Part shown: piece after piece, positions 25,975-36,586 of the stretch
Position numbering within the stretch: the first letter of the stretch is position 1
Layout: each line of letters opens with the position of its first letter
NCBI GenBank assembly: GCA_024803745.1
Contig: JANJXV010000004.1
Coordinates: forward strand, 42,403,358 to 42,467,357
Reading direction: 5' to 3'
DNA length: 64,000 nucleotides
DNA from: Megascapheus bottae
Lineage: Eukaryota; Chordata; Mammalia; Rodentia; Geomyidae
Position numbers and translations under genes: made by a program
Notes under the pieces: generated by a model
Told to the model about the DNA's origin: nothing
The model's database searches: none
The model's input: only the letters and a program-made list of their open reading frames with translations

Positions 25975-26250
25975 TTTGTCTTTTTGATGTCTCATACTCT
26001 GCTTCTGTCATATCACTCCCCTGTCTTAACCTTTAATATCTCCTCATTGCCTACAGAATAAAAGACAATTTCCTCAGCTTGCCATTCCGAGACTTCGATA
26101 ATTTGAATCTAACCTGCCTTCCTAGTTTTATATCTAGCCTTTTCCTGTGTCTTAACTTCTTGCTGTAAAGTTATATTTATCAGTGCCCTAAGCATAGTCT
26201 GATTTCTCCATCTCTAGACTAATATCAAGCAAAATCATCTATCCTACTGC
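25975..26250 (+). mobile_element. L2 LINE 3' remnant
   Basis: The words tatcactcccctgtcttaac, cctcattgcctacagaataa, cttgccattccgagacttcg and taacctgccttcctagtttt follow the order of the L2 3' region (ctccccattgcctacaggataaa-type). This is an ancient, inactive mammalian-wide repeat. Confidence 0.6.
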
Positions 26251-26854
26251 TCTATCTACCTTTGAAAAATATCTACCTGTACCTCTTAGTCTACAAGAAG
26301 ATGTTTCCAAAGCACTACATATAATTATGACCAATTACTAAAAATTAGAAAAGTTATATTCTTTGTGTGTATATTAAATTTAGGCTTATATTTAATAATA
26401 AAGCAAGAGAGTTTCAAATTATAGCAATTTAGAGTGTCAAATTTGGCCCAATTGAGCTCAAAAGGTGTAATAAAGATATCATACTGATTTCAGTAAATTG
26501 CACAGTTTTTATCTATTAACACCTTCCCACTGTGAAATCATCTCCTTGTGAGGGCTATTAACTCTACTCCATAAGTAATTCACACTATGGAAGATGCAAT
26601 ATCTCTAGTGTTTGCAGTTTAAGTAATAGTAATAATCATAATATCTAAGATATGTCTTTGTTGGAGTAGCATTGATACAAAGAATTAGACACATGCAGGC
26701 CTGTGAGCAAATAATAGTATTTCAGCAGAACAAATTTAGGTTAATGATAGAACCTTCTATTCTTTCCTCTCCATTCCTAAAATGCCTAAAGACAGGGAAA
26801 AATGGACTCTCTTGGACCAAATTGGCTTTGAACTTTAATGTCTCTTATAATGTT
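26251..26854. other. AT-rich unique stretch, nothing recognised
   Basis: No repeat or coding signal identified; composition is strongly AT. Confidence 0.5.
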
Positions 26855-27058
26855 ATATTTTTTTTGCTTGTCTTGGGGTTTGAACTCAGGACCTGGCCTT
26901 CTCTCTGTGCCTATTTGTGTTCAAGGCAAGCATTCTACCACTTGAGCCATAGCGTCACTTCCAGCTTTTTCTGAGAAGTTAATTGGAGATAAGAATCTCA
27001 TGAACTTTCCTCTCTTGGCTGGCTTTAAGCCACAGTCCTCAGACCTCAGCATGAACCT
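26855..27058 (-). mobile_element. B1/tRNA-like composite SINE, B1 end truncated
   Basis: The complement shows tttgaactcaggacctggcc, ctaccacttgagccatagcg, ttaattggagataagaatct and gtcctcagacctcagcatga. It stops before the usual gtagctaggattacag segment, so the 5' end of the element is missing. Confidence 0.8.
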
Positions 27059-27387
27059 CTGACACTCAGTACAGTTTTCTTTTTAAAGCTAAGTTTACCA
27101 TGTCATTTCTCTATCAGAATCTTTGGTCAAAGAAAGCCTGCTGCTTTGACTATGAACTTTAGAAATGTTGCTTAAGTTGCATTACTTTCCATCTACAGTT
27201 TAATGTTCAGATGATAGGTCAAGGAAACTGAGACTCTGTGAAACTTGTAATTCAATAACCCATCTTTATCATTTTGTTGTGAAGACGTGATTTAGAAGGA
27301 GTAAGAAAAAGAAAAAAACAATGGAGCATTGTTTGACAACTGTAGACAAACCAACACAGGTACATCACATAATCTTCAATCTGTCAA

Positions 27388-27622
27388 TCCAGACACCAGT
27401 GGCTCACTCCCATAATCCTAGCTATTCAGGAGGCTGAGATCTGAGGATCGCAGTTCCAAGCCAGCCTGGGCACGAAAGCCCATGAGACTCTTATCTCCAA
27501 ATAACCACCAGAAAACCAGAAGTGGCACTGTGGCTTCATGTGGTAGAGTGGTAGCCTTGAGCTGACAAGCTCAGGAACAGCACCCAGGCCCAGAGTTCAA
27601 GTCCCATGACCATAAAAAAATA
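27388..27622 (+). mobile_element. B1/tRNA-like composite SINE
   Basis: Plus-strand copy in full order: agtggctcactcccataatc, ggctgagatctgaggatcgc, gagactcttatctccaaata, a tRNA-like arm with tagagtggtagccttgagct, and gagttcaagtcccatgacc, then a short A tail. Confidence 0.9.
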
Positions 27623-28366
27623 GAGTTTGAGGGAAACAGTGATACAAGGAGAAGGCTAACTGCTAAAGTTATTTTAATAAGCATATTATCAATGGGGAGA
27701 ACAGTAGAGGAGGAGAAGATGAAAACCTTAGGAAAATGGTGCTGAATCTGAAACAAGTGAATACAGGGAATGGTGGAATGTCCAGTGATGTTTAAATGTC
27801 TACAGACAGAGCCTTTTGTTTTTATGTAGATTTCCACATCCCAAGATAAAGGTCACATCTGAGGCACAGATCCACTTTGGTTATTGTAGACCAGTGAATA
27901 GCAGCTAGGATAGAAAATGCGTAGTATTGAAAAACAACAAAATTCTTAGATGCTACCCTTCTGTGAAGTGGTGGCAAATTTGGAGAAAGGAGATCCTATT
28001 GCTCTGTGAGTATACCTTAAAATACTTCTGCAATAATTCTTCACTTGAAACGTACATAGAAAAGATTGATCATCCTCCTTTGCTTTTCAATAATTTCTCT
28101 TATGCAGAAATTCATGATACTTAAAAGATGACTTACATAGTTACTTCACTAGCTATCATATAATAGCTATGATATAATTATGATATAATATGTAATAGTT
28201 ATTATAGTATCATTTCTGTAACTTTCAGTTTAGGCCTTTAAGTATGCCTTACACCTACATCAATGGTTTTCATCAGTATTCTCTGTACTTGAAAGATGAA
28301 GCTAAGGTGGTTCTTTCAGGAGATGATAAGAAACAAATTCACAAATAACTATAAAAATAAATCAAA
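27623..28366. other. Unique AT-rich stretch with an imperfect AT palindrome
   Basis: No gene or repeat recognised. At 28143-28210 alternating ctatcatataat / tagctatgatataattatga words form imperfect inverted repeats in almost pure AT. Confidence 0.45.
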
Positions 28367-28625
28367 TGAGCTAGGTGTCAGTGGCACACACCTGTAATCC
28401 TAGCGATTCAGGAAGCTGAGATCTGAGGATAGGGGTTTGAAGCTAGATTGGGCAGGAAGGAAAATCCCTGAGACTCCTATCTCCAATGAACTACTCAAAA
28501 AAAGCCAGAACTGTCACTGTAGCTCAAGTGGTAGAGCAATAGCCTTGACCAAAAGAATCTCAGGGACAGCACCCAGGCTCTGATTCATGCTCCAAGATTG
28601 GCACAAAAAAGTAAAGAAAATAAAA
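28367..28625 (+). mobile_element. B1/tRNA-like composite SINE
   Basis: gtggcacacacctgtaatcc, gctgagatctgaggataggg, gagactcctatctccaatga, tagctcaagtggtagagcaa and gacagcacccaggctctgat appear in order, then an A-rich tail (aaaaaagtaaagaaaataaa). Confidence 0.88.
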
Positions 28626-28714
28626 GATAAAATGGAAAGAATTACAGATCAGAGTGAAATTTTAGGAATTTAGCATTGGCTTATTGAGGATTAATCAGAA
28701 AACATTTAATAAAT

Positions 28715-28969
28715 ATGATATCAAGGTGGGTGCAGTGGCTTACACCTGTACTCCTAGCTACTCAGGAGGCTGAGATCTGAGGATCAGGGTTCAAAGCCAG
28801 TCTGGGCAACACAAAGTCGAGAGACTCTAATTTCCAATTAATCACTAGAAAATGGCAGTGGGGCTGTGGCTCAAGGGTAGGGTGGTAGCCTAGAGCTGAA
28901 GAACTCAGGGACAGTGCCCAGGCCAGAGTTCAAGCCCCATGACCCCCACTCTCCAAAAATGTGATATCA
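28715..28969 (+). mobile_element. B1/tRNA-like composite SINE with short TSD
   Basis: Complete plus-strand copy (about 28724-28961): gcagtggcttacacctgtac, tcaggaggctgagatctgag, gctgtggctcaagggtaggg, gagttcaagccccatgaccc. tgatatca flanks it at 28716-28723 and 28962-28969, a plausible 8-bp remnant of the TSD. Confidence 0.88.
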
Positions 28970-29904
28970 TTTGAACTGTACCATGAAAAATGGATTTAAT
29001 GTTGAAAAAGTAAAATGAACCCTAATAATAAAGATAAAATTGGTAGAGAGAAAGCATAGTAAATGGAAGAGGCTTCATGAATTAGGATGTGATATGAAGA
29101 GCTATGCAATATGACCACAATTTAAGAAAAGAGATAGATACCAAGTCATCAGCTATGTAAGAACATGGTAGGAAAGTATATTGGTTTGCAAGTTTGTTGG
29201 TTAAACTGGTTGGAACTTGAATTCTAGGTTTAAAAAATTACCTACCTAAAAACAATGAAAAACAATGATTTCATGGAGGGAGGAGCTACAGAAGATGTCA
29301 AAGCAAACATGTTTGCAGTAGGATTTTCATTACAGCTGGCTTTTGAGCAGTAAACAAGGAAGGAAGACAATAAATGCCAATGGCTCTTGACACATTTAAG
29401 TAGTAACTATTGATACCAGATGGTAGTCTCCATAGAATGTGGTTCAAAAGAAACTGAATAGCCAATAGCAGCCTTGGCTTCTTATAAGGAGATTTTTGTC
29501 ATGTTGTGCTGCAAAATCACTTTCATGCCAATTAAATGGAATGCAGAAAACTGATTCTGAAAAACATCCTTCAGGAGAAATACAAAGAGAAAGACAGAAC
29601 AAGCATTTGGATTTCAGAATATAGTTGATAAATCCTTTCCTGGAAGGGTTGAAGGCTGACTTCTGTGTCTTACAGAACACCTGCATAGGTTGACATTCCA
29701 CACAATATTGTGAATCTTTCAACTCCAGTTTAGGAAAATAACCTATGACTGATGAGAGATTATGATGATTCTACTGGAGAAAAAATCTTTAACTTGTTAT
29801 CACCATAAAAGAATAATAAGGGGACTGCTGATTTTAAACTGGAAGATAGTGTTTTTGTTTTAAAAGACAATCAGAAATCAAAATGTAATCTCTGTTTCCT
29901 TAGA
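28970..29904. other. Unique stretch, nothing recognised
   Basis: No repeat structure or credible coding frame (longest 92 codons, 29444-29722 minus, with no motif). Confidence 0.5.
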
Positions 29905-30318
29905 AGTAGGAAATACCCTTGGGCTCGACTAGCAGAGACTTGCAATAGAGCAAAACCTTGATACATAAGGCCATATAGTATGAAGCTAATTGAAAGGACC
30001 TCCAGGATACTGAAACAAAAGCCATATAATGAATGATTGTTGTCCTTAATGTACTATGTTATCTCTCATCTCTTTTGCTGTCCCTTGGTTATATCATATT
30101 GTTACAGTATCTCACTTTGTTATCTGATATATTGGATATATTTGTATTTGGTTATTTGAAATTGGATAGGGAAGGGGGAAAACCAAGATGGGGGGGTGGG
30201 GGGGAAGGTAATGGGGACCAAGACATGTGAAAGGGTATCAATGTATGTGAATTAATGCACCTCCTATCTGGCAAATATCATGTAACCCTTTTATTAATTA
30301 CAAGAAAAAATATTTTAA
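29905..30318 (+). mobile_element. 5'-truncated L1 3' UTR
   Basis: Matches the 3' UTR of the L1s at 36.2-36.6 kb and 45.2-45.7 kb nearly word for word: ctagcagagacttgcaatag, aaagccatataatgaatgat, the G-rich tract at about 30168-30210, and atcatgtaacccttttatta, then an A-rich tail. I could not find a clear TSD. Confidence 0.9.
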
Positions 30319-30354
30319 AAAAACCACAGAGGAATCATCGTTTTCCCTTGAAGT

Positions 30355-30490
30355 CAGTTGTGTGGCTGGTTGAACAACTGCTGATGGCCTGAGTAGTAAG
30401 CTTTGGTTACTAAACACCTGTCTCCTGAGTGCCCATGCCCAGAGTTCAAGCACTGGGACCATCAAAAATAAAATAAAATAAAATAAACAA
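30355..30490 (+). mobile_element. Partial tRNA-like SINE arm with (AAAAT)n tail
   Basis: Only the last segment is clear: tgcccagagttcaagcactg followed by gggaccatc and an aaaataaaataaaataa tail. Upstream, gtgtggctggttgaacaact may be the degraded A-box half. The B1-like half is absent. Confidence 0.5.
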
Positions 30491-30781
30491 CAAATATAAA
30501 TACCTGCCTCTTGCTTGCAATTCAAGAAAAATCCAAATCTCCTGAATACAAATATTTCCTGAAAAAAATAGAATTATAGTCCAGAAAAATAGAAGTAAAT
30601 ATAATTGCTCAATAAAAGAGGAATCACAAAAAACAATTACCACCATATCTAGACAAGGACTAAAAAAATGGTGCGAGGGAGTGAGGAGTAATACAAACCT
30701 TATAGCCAGATCATAAGTCTACTGTTAGAAGAAATAGAATTGTTGATAACTGTGAGAAAACATTGTTATGAGTTTAAAAAT

Positions 30782-31051
30782 AATGAAACATAGCAAGGCA
30801 CCATGGCTTATGCCTATAATCCTAGCTACTCAGAAGGGTGAGATTTGAGGATCAAAGTTCAAAGCCAGCCCAGGCACTAAAAATCTGTGAGACTCTTATC
30901 TCCAATTAACCACCAGAAAACCTGTAGTAGCACTGTGGCTCAAGTGGTAGCCTGGTAGTCTTGAGCTGAAGAGCTCAGGGACAAAGCCTAGGCCCAGAGT
31001 TGTCCCACAACTGACAATAAAAAGAAAAAAAAAATGAACAATGAACCATAG
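30782..31051 (+). mobile_element. B1/tRNA-like composite SINE with 12-bp TSD
   Basis: Complete copy at about 30794-31039: accatggcttatgcctataa, tcttatctccaattaaccac, tgtggctcaagtggtagcct, gagctgaagagctcaggga, then an A-rich tail. Flanked by aatgaaacatag (30782-30793) and aatgaaccatag (31040-31051), 11 of 12 identical. Confidence 0.9.
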
Positions 31052-31334
31052 ATTGAGGTAGAATACAGAAATAGAAACTATTCCTGTGGAGACACGATGG
31101 AACAGTACGAGATAGAATATGGTTCTCTTTTAAAAAAACTAATAAGAATTTTCATAGAATCAAGAAAAGCACATGGGTGGGCACAAAGGACAGAACAGGA
31201 AAGGGAAAGGGTTAGGGAACAATGTGTGTCAGAGAAAATATAATGCATAGTTATGCTTTCAATCAAAATAATTTGCTTATGCAACCCAAGTAATGGAACA
31301 GTTGCATATTGAACCAATTTATAGAATTGGTTTC

Positions 31335-31440
31335 AGACAGGCTCTGGAACATACCTCAAGTGGCAGAGCTCTAGAATAAGGGGTATGAGGTCCTAAGCCC
31401 AGAACTGAGTACTGCTCTCCCCCAAAATACAAAAGAAAAC
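31335..31440 (+). mobile_element. ID-like tRNA-derived SINE monomer
   Basis: acctcaagtggcagagctct, then a stretch equivalent to the ID anticodon-side, then gaggtcctaagcccagaactg and an A/C-rich tail. It lacks a B1-like half, so it is a monomeric tRNA-derived SINE or a lone arm. Confidence 0.6.
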
Positions 31441-32369
31441 AAAACAACCCCCAAACACAACAAGAACAAAAATGTAAAAATGAACATCTTCCAGATATCA
31501 ACACTCAAAAGTGAGTTTAACATACAAGTTAAAATAGCTTAATAGTTATAGAAAAATTGCACAATTCATCAACAAACTAACTATGTACAGCATATTTTTG
31601 TGAATCTGCACAAAGAATAAATTATCTGATAAGAGACGAGTATCAGGCAGGCCTTTGACTTCTCATCAGTAATTTCAGTGTAGTAATACAGCAAGGCCAT
31701 TTCTCTGAAGCACTAAAAATGGAAATGGTGTTTCTGTAACTTTCACAAGCCAAATGATAGTTTCAATATGAAAGCAGACACTTTCTAAATTCGGAGAAGC
31801 TGGGAAGTTGAGATCGTTGATATCATAGATTGCCACGCAATCTAAAGGCTCAATGGAACTCACAAACATGTTCCCTTTTTTCCACCTCTGTCACTCCATA
31901 GCTGGGCATCTGTCATGTGCCCTTTTCCACCTCTGTCACTCCATAGCTGAGATTCTTATGTCCCCTTATGCAGACTGCTCTGCTAGCTCCTGATCACTTG
32001 GGCTTTCAGCCTCTGAATCATGCTACCTCCAAACCTTGATCTCCAAAGAGCTGTTTATTGTCATCTTAATGATCACTTTATCATCTTTCTAAGCATCTGC
32101 ATTTCATTTTATTTCACTAAGGATGTGAGTTCTTCTGAGAAGGTTTGTGTAATAGTATTTTATCCAATCTTCATTAACTCACATTTGGCTGTCCTATGTA
32201 ACTCCAGTTTCTACCTTGTTGGTCAGTTCCTGAAATATGCCTTTTGGCCTTGCTTCCAGCCATTTCTCAATCTTGGCTTTTATGCTGGCATTCCCAGGCC
32301 AGACTCTTCAGGTGGCCTTTGCTATATCTGTTAATATGTTCATAAAATGGCGGTACCTGACTACAATTC
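31441..32369. other. Unique stretch with a small tandem duplication
   Basis: The only structure is an imperfect tandem duplication with a period of about 45-47 bp at 31873-31949, where ccacctctgtcactccatag occurs twice. Frames of 104 and 85 codons at 32020-32494 overlap each other and have no motif. Confidence 0.5.
31873..31949. repeat. Imperfect tandem duplication, about 46-bp period
   Basis: ccacctctgtcactccatag followed by ctg is present at about 31882-31904 and again at 31927-31949, with similar pyrimidine leads (ccctttttt and cccttttt-like). It does not belong to any repeat I recognise. Confidence 0.85.
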
Positions 32370-32492
32370 ACGTACTTGAAAAGCTCAAGCGGGAGAATGA
32401 AGTGTGTGATGACAGTCTCCATGAAACACTAAGTTCTAGAGCAGCCTGGCAATGTAACAAGACCTCATCTCAGACAAAAGAGGGAAGAATGT
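32370..32492 (+). mobile_element. B1-like SINE fragment
   Basis: Words such as gcgggagaatgaagtgtgtg, gagcagcctggcaatgtaac and aagacctcatctcagac mirror the second half of B1 ('agcctggcaacatagcaagacc'). No tRNA arm; short and diverged. Confidence 0.5.
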
Positions 32493-33149
32493 AAGAGGCT
32501 TTATAACAATAACCTGAAGTTGAATCTATCTGATGAAGGGAAAAGACATAACTTGAGAACTGACGACAGGTGTGTGATAAAGTACCTAAATGAGAACTTT
32601 TATTAATATAAATATGTGAACACATATGCATATACATGTACATTTATATTAAGACACAAATATATACACAAGCACAAAGTTACAATGTGATAATGATTAA
32701 AGTAACTGTAAATGTGGAAATAATTTTTAGTATGGCAGATATTCAGGTCGACATCTGAGAAAAGAGAAGTTTTGACTAAGGAAGGAAGATGAAAGATCAG
32801 ACACCTAGTAGTTTCCTGCGTCTTCATAAATCTGAAGTGAAAAGTCATATTCTTACAATTGGGTAGAAACTTAGGTTGTCCAGGCATTTCCTAAACTTAC
32901 ACTAATACTAGCTGAATAACCCTGACTGACACAAGGCCATCAACCCCAAGTGGTTGATTTTCTTGTGAATTTAGATTATTATCTATCAAAGTAAGAAAAG
33001 GAAAATTGAAAAAATATTAAATATCATTATAAAGTAAGGCAAACAAAAATTCTAGATGAACTAGAATAAGTGGTTTCACTTATTATCTTTAAGATGCCAC
33101 CAAAAGGATGAAAAGATAGAGGAAGAGTCAAAAGATGACAATTATATTA
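32493..33149. other. AT-rich unique stretch, nothing recognised
   Basis: No repeat or coding signal apart from short AT-rich runs. Confidence 0.5.
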
Positions 33150-33262
33150 TGGCTGGGTGCCATGGTTCATGTTGATAATCTTAACTACTTGGGGGGCAGA
33201 CTGGCCAAAAAGAAGTGTGCGAGTCTCTTAAACTAAACCTAAAGCCAAAAGAAGCTGTGTTT
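33150..33262 (+). mobile_element. Diverged left half of the composite SINE
   Basis: ggctgggtgccatggttcat, gataatcttaactacttggg and gcgagtctcttaaactaaac align with the B1-like half, with a deletion in the middle. The right arm is not recognisable. Confidence 0.6.
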
Positions 33263-33377
33263 GTAACCAAGGGGTAATTTTTATAGTTTTACTTCTTAAT
33301 TTGCTTAGGGAGTTATATTGAACACAAAAAGATAATACACTGAAATTTACTATTGCTTTCTTTTAGATAAAAGATGA

Positions 33378-33632
33378 ATCTTGCTGGGCACAATGGCTCA
33401 TGCCTATAATCCTAGCTACTCAGGAGACTAAGATCTGAGGATCGTGGTTCAAAAACCCAATCCTGGCATGAAAGTCCAAAAGTCCGTGAGACTCTTATGT
33501 CCAATTAGCCATCAGAAAACTGGAAGTGGCCCTGTTTCTCAAGTGGTAGGGAGGCAGCCTTGAGCTGAAGAGCTCAGGGACAGCGTCCAGGCCCAGAGTT
33601 CAAGTCCCTCAATTGGCCCCCCCAAAAAAATC
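33378..33632 (+). mobile_element. B1/tRNA-like composite SINE
   Basis: Complete copy: gctgggcacaatggctcatg, cctagctactcaggagacta, gagactcttatgtccaatta, a right arm with tctcaagtggtagggaggca and cagagttcaagtccctcaat, then an A tail. Confidence 0.9.
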
Positions 33633-33960
33633 TTAGGCACTGGTGGCTCATTCCTGTAATACTAGCTGCACAGAAGATAGAGATCTGCAGGACTGAGGAT
33701 TAGAAACTATCCTGGGCAGGGGTCAGGAGTTTGGCCTATTTGTAGAATGCTTGCCTAGCATGCACAAAGACCCTGGTTTGATTCCTTGGTACCACATACA
33801 TGGAAAAAAAATCCAGAAGTGGTACTGAGGCTCAAGTAGTAGAGCTGTAGCCTTGAGAAAGTCCAAGGACAGTGCTCAGGCTCTGAGCTCAAGCCTAGAA
33901 CTGACAAAAAAAGTAAGAAACTATCATGGGCAGAAAAGTCTATGAGACTCCAGCTCCATC
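33633..33960 (+). mobile_element. Composite SINE split by a nested SINE
   Basis: The left half starts at gcactggtggctcattcctg and breaks at 33719 inside the ...cctgggcag segment. The element resumes at 33916-33957 with agaaactatcatgggcagaa and tctatgagactccagctcca. The interruption is the IDL-Geo-like insertion. The right arm after 33960 is lost. Confidence 0.85.
33702..33933 (+). mobile_element. IDL-Geo-like SINE nested in a composite SINE, 18-bp TSD
   Basis: The body at about 33720-33915 reads gtttggcctatttgtagaat, gcttgcctagcatgcacaaa, ctggtttgattccttggtac, then the second arm gaggctcaagtagtagagct and ctgagctcaagcctagaact with an A tail. It is flanked by agaaactatcctgggcag (33702-33719) and agaaactatcatgggcag (33916-33933), 17 of 18 identical. 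The duplicated sequence is itself part of the host SINE, which fixes the insertion order. Confidence 0.93.
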
Positions 33961-34021
33961 TTGTTGAATCCATATTGTTGATTTTATTATTTAATTCCAT
34001 ATTGTTGGGTATTTAATCAAT

Positions 34022-34110
34022 TTGGCTGAAGGTGTGGCTTCAGGCAAAAAAAAAGGAAGCAAGAATGAGGGTCTGAGTTCAATCCCTGGTACTAGATTGG
34101 GGTTGCCTGT
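34022..34110 (+). mobile_element. Degraded tRNA-like SINE arm
   Basis: ggctgaaggtgtggcttcag and gaatgagggtctgagttcaa followed by tccctggtacta resemble A-box and B-box sides of an ID-type element, with an A-run inside. Weak. Confidence 0.4.
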
Positions 34111-34264
34111 GGAAAAGACTGATTTTTACAATGAACATTTAGTTGAATAGAGTTGTATCAAATGATTACATTTTTTAATAAAAAAAATGAAGTCACTAGG
34201 TTAGCACAAGGAGTTGTTGAAGACTCTTTTCCCTTCCTTCTTTTTGTACATATGTGGCAGAGTC

Positions 34265-34478
34265 CAGTATTTGATTACGAGTTCCTATTCAGGAGATTGA
34301 GACCTGAGGATCATGGCTCAAAGCAGAAAAATCTATGGGACTCTAATCTCCAGTTAACCACCACTAAACTGGAAGTGGTGCTATAGTTCAAAGTGGTAGA
34401 GTGCTGACCTTCAGTGAAAAGCTCAGGGACAATACCCAGTCCCTAAGTTCAAGATTTGTGAAGCTCCATTTCCCCCAC
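34265..34478 (+). mobile_element. Diverged composite SINE
   Basis: gttcctattcaggagattga, aatctccagttaaccaccac, gctatagttcaaagtggtag and agctcagggacaatacccag keep the family order; the first 30 bp of the B1-like half are missing. No TSD found. Confidence 0.8.
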
Positions 34479-34589
34479 AAAATTACATCTAACCAGTCTA
34501 TACTTTAGTCATTGAAAGACGAGAATAGAATTACATGTTCTCTGTGCCAACATATAAAATAGTTGTGTTCTCTTAAGAGCAAGTAATTT

Positions 34590-34829
34590 TATCTGATATG
34601 AGGATGGCAACTCCAGCCTGTTTATGGGGGCCGTTATCTTGATAGAGTTTATTCCAACTTCTCACTTTCAAAAGATGCTTGTTTTTTTGGGTAAGATGTG
34701 TCTCTTGAAGACAGCAGAACGATGGCTCTTGCTTTTGATCCAACTAGACAGCCTATGCCGTTTAATTGGAGAGTTGAGTCCATTGATATTGAGAGTTAGG
34801 ATTGAGAGATATTTATTAGGTCCTACCAT
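34590..34829 (-). pseudogene. L1 ORF2 N-terminal (endonuclease) fragment, inverted
   Basis: A minus-strand ATG at 34829 is followed by a translation equivalent to LTLNINGLNSPIKRHRLSSW, the start of the L1 AP-like endonuclease including the conserved Asn of LNING. Only about 80 codons remain before the insertion edge, with stops in frame. Confidence 0.8.
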
Positions 34830-34892
34830 TTTTAAAAGCTTTTATTTGGGCCTGTATCTTGACAGTTCTTGTGGTCCTTCGGTGGTATGCTG

Positions 34893-35271
34893 TTTAGGTG
34901 CCATTTCTTTCCCTATATTGCATTTATTTTGGTTTTCTATGTATAGAACATCTTTCAGAATTCTCTGTAGTGTTGGTTTTGTTGCGACGTATTGTTGCAG
35001 CTTTTCCCTGGAATGGAATGTTTTTATTGTTCCCTCAGTTATGAATGAGAGCTTAGCTGGGTACAGTATTCTTGGTTGGTAATTATTTGACTTAAGGGCA
35101 TGACATATATGCTTCCAGTCACTTCTTGCTTGCATGGTCTCTGCTGAGTAATCTGGGGTTATTCTGATTGGTTTTCCTTTATAGATTACTGAACCCTTTT
35201 CCCTGGCTGCCTTTAGGATCCTTTTTTTGGTTTCTACTGATCCAGTTCGGATTACGATGTGGCGGTGAGAT
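34893..35271 (-). pseudogene. L1 ORF1 C-terminal fragment (inverted part)
   Basis: The minus translation runs RRPSHRHIVIRTGSVETK, then KAAREKGSVIYKGKPIRITP and YQPRILYPAKLSFITEG, i.e. the end of the RNA-recognition domain plus the C-terminal domain of the L1 ORF1 nucleic-acid chaperone, which binds L1 RNA in the cytoplasm. The N-terminal coiled coil is absent because of the inversion breakpoint at about 35271. Beyond the ORF1 part the open frame only reads through non-L1-ORF1 sequence on either side, giving a spurious 207-codon frame. Confidence 0.85.
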
Positions 35272-36159
35272 GGCCTCCTTGGCACAGGTCGAAACTTTCT
35301 TAATAAGGACCAAGAATCCCAACAAATCAGAGAAAGGCTGGATAAGTGGGACTGCATTAAACTGCAGAGCTTTTGTATGGCAAAGGACATAGCTAGTAAA
35401 CTAATCAGGAAGCCTACAGAGTGGGAGAAGATCTTCACCAACCAAACAACAGACAAAGGCCTCATATCTAAAATATATCAACAACTCAAAAAATTGAATC
35501 ACTCCAAAACTAACCTCCAAAGTAACAACCATCCCATTAAAAAATGGGCCAAAGACTTAAAGAGAGTCTTCTCTGAAGAAGAAACAAAAATGGCTTATAG
35601 ACACATGAAGAAATGCTCAACATCTCTGGTCATAAAAGAAATGCAAATGAAAACAACTCTAAGATTCCACCTCACTCCAGCTAGAATGGCCAGGATCAGG
35701 AAAACGAATGACAACAGATGCTGGAGGGGATGTGGCCAGGAGGGATCACTACTACACTGTTGGTGGGAGTGCAAACTCGTTCAACCACTATGGAAAGTAG
35801 TATGGCAGTGCCTCAAAAGGCTAAACATAGAACTCCCCTATGACCCAGCAATTCCACTACTTGGCATTTACCCAACCACCCAGAAACAAGGACATACTAA
35901 ACCCACTAGCACAACAATGTTCATTGCAGCACTATTCACCATAGCAAAGATATGGAACCAACCTAGATGTCCCTCAGTTGATGAGTGGATCAACAAGTTG
36001 TGGTATTTGTACACAATGGAATTCTATGCTGCTGTCAGAAAGAATGACATCGCCCCATTTGTTAGGAAATGGAAAGACTTAGAAAAAATCATATTAAGTG
36101 AAGTAAGCCAGACTCAAAGGAACTTAGGCTCAATGGTTTCCCTCATTCGTCATAATTAG
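35272..36159 (+). pseudogene. L1 ORF2 C-terminal domain fragment
   Basis: Open for 260 codons from 35377. It shows the cysteine-rich motif [18 protein letters not shown] (C-x3-C-x7-H-x4-C) and the family signatures YDPAIPLLGIYP, MFIAALFTIAKIWNQPRCPS and YLYTMEFYAAVRKNDIAPF. The stop is at 36157-36159. This is the RNA-binding C-terminal part of ORF2; endonuclease and reverse-transcriptase domains are missing from this orientation. A frame break lies upstream of 35377. Confidence 0.9.
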
Positions 36160-36586
36160 TAGAAACCTTGGGCTCTACTAGCAGAGATTTGCAATAGAGC
36201 AAAATGTTGATACATAAGGACATATAATGTGAAGCTAATTGAAAGGACCTCCAGGATAGTGAAACAAAAGCCATATAATGAATGATTGTTGTCCTTAATG
36301 TACTATGTTGTCTCTCATCTCCTTTGCTATCCCTTGGTTATCTCATATTGGTATAGTATCTCACTTTGTTATCTGATATATTGAATTTATTTGTATTTGG
36401 TTATTTGAAATTTGATAGGGAAGGGGGGAAAACCAAGACGGGTGGGGGGGTGTGTGTGGGGGAAACGGGTACCAAGACATGTGAAAGGGTATCAATGTAT
36501 GTGAATTAATGCACCTTCTATCTGGCAAATATCATGTAACCCTTTTACTAATTACAATAAAAAAAATAAAAAAACAACAACAACAA
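36160..36586 (+). other. L1 3' UTR and A-rich tail
   Basis: Follows the ORF2 stop with gaaaccttgggctctactag, aaagccatataatgaatgat, a G-rich polypurine tract (about 36417-36465) and ccttttactaattacaataa, then an A-rich tail. Same 3' UTR type as the copies at 3.6, 29.9, 45.2 and 57.3-58.6 kb. Confidence 0.92.

Noticed and set aside
29905..30318. Target-site duplication for this L1 3' end
   Set aside because: No matching direct repeat of 8 bp or more was found at the edges by eye.
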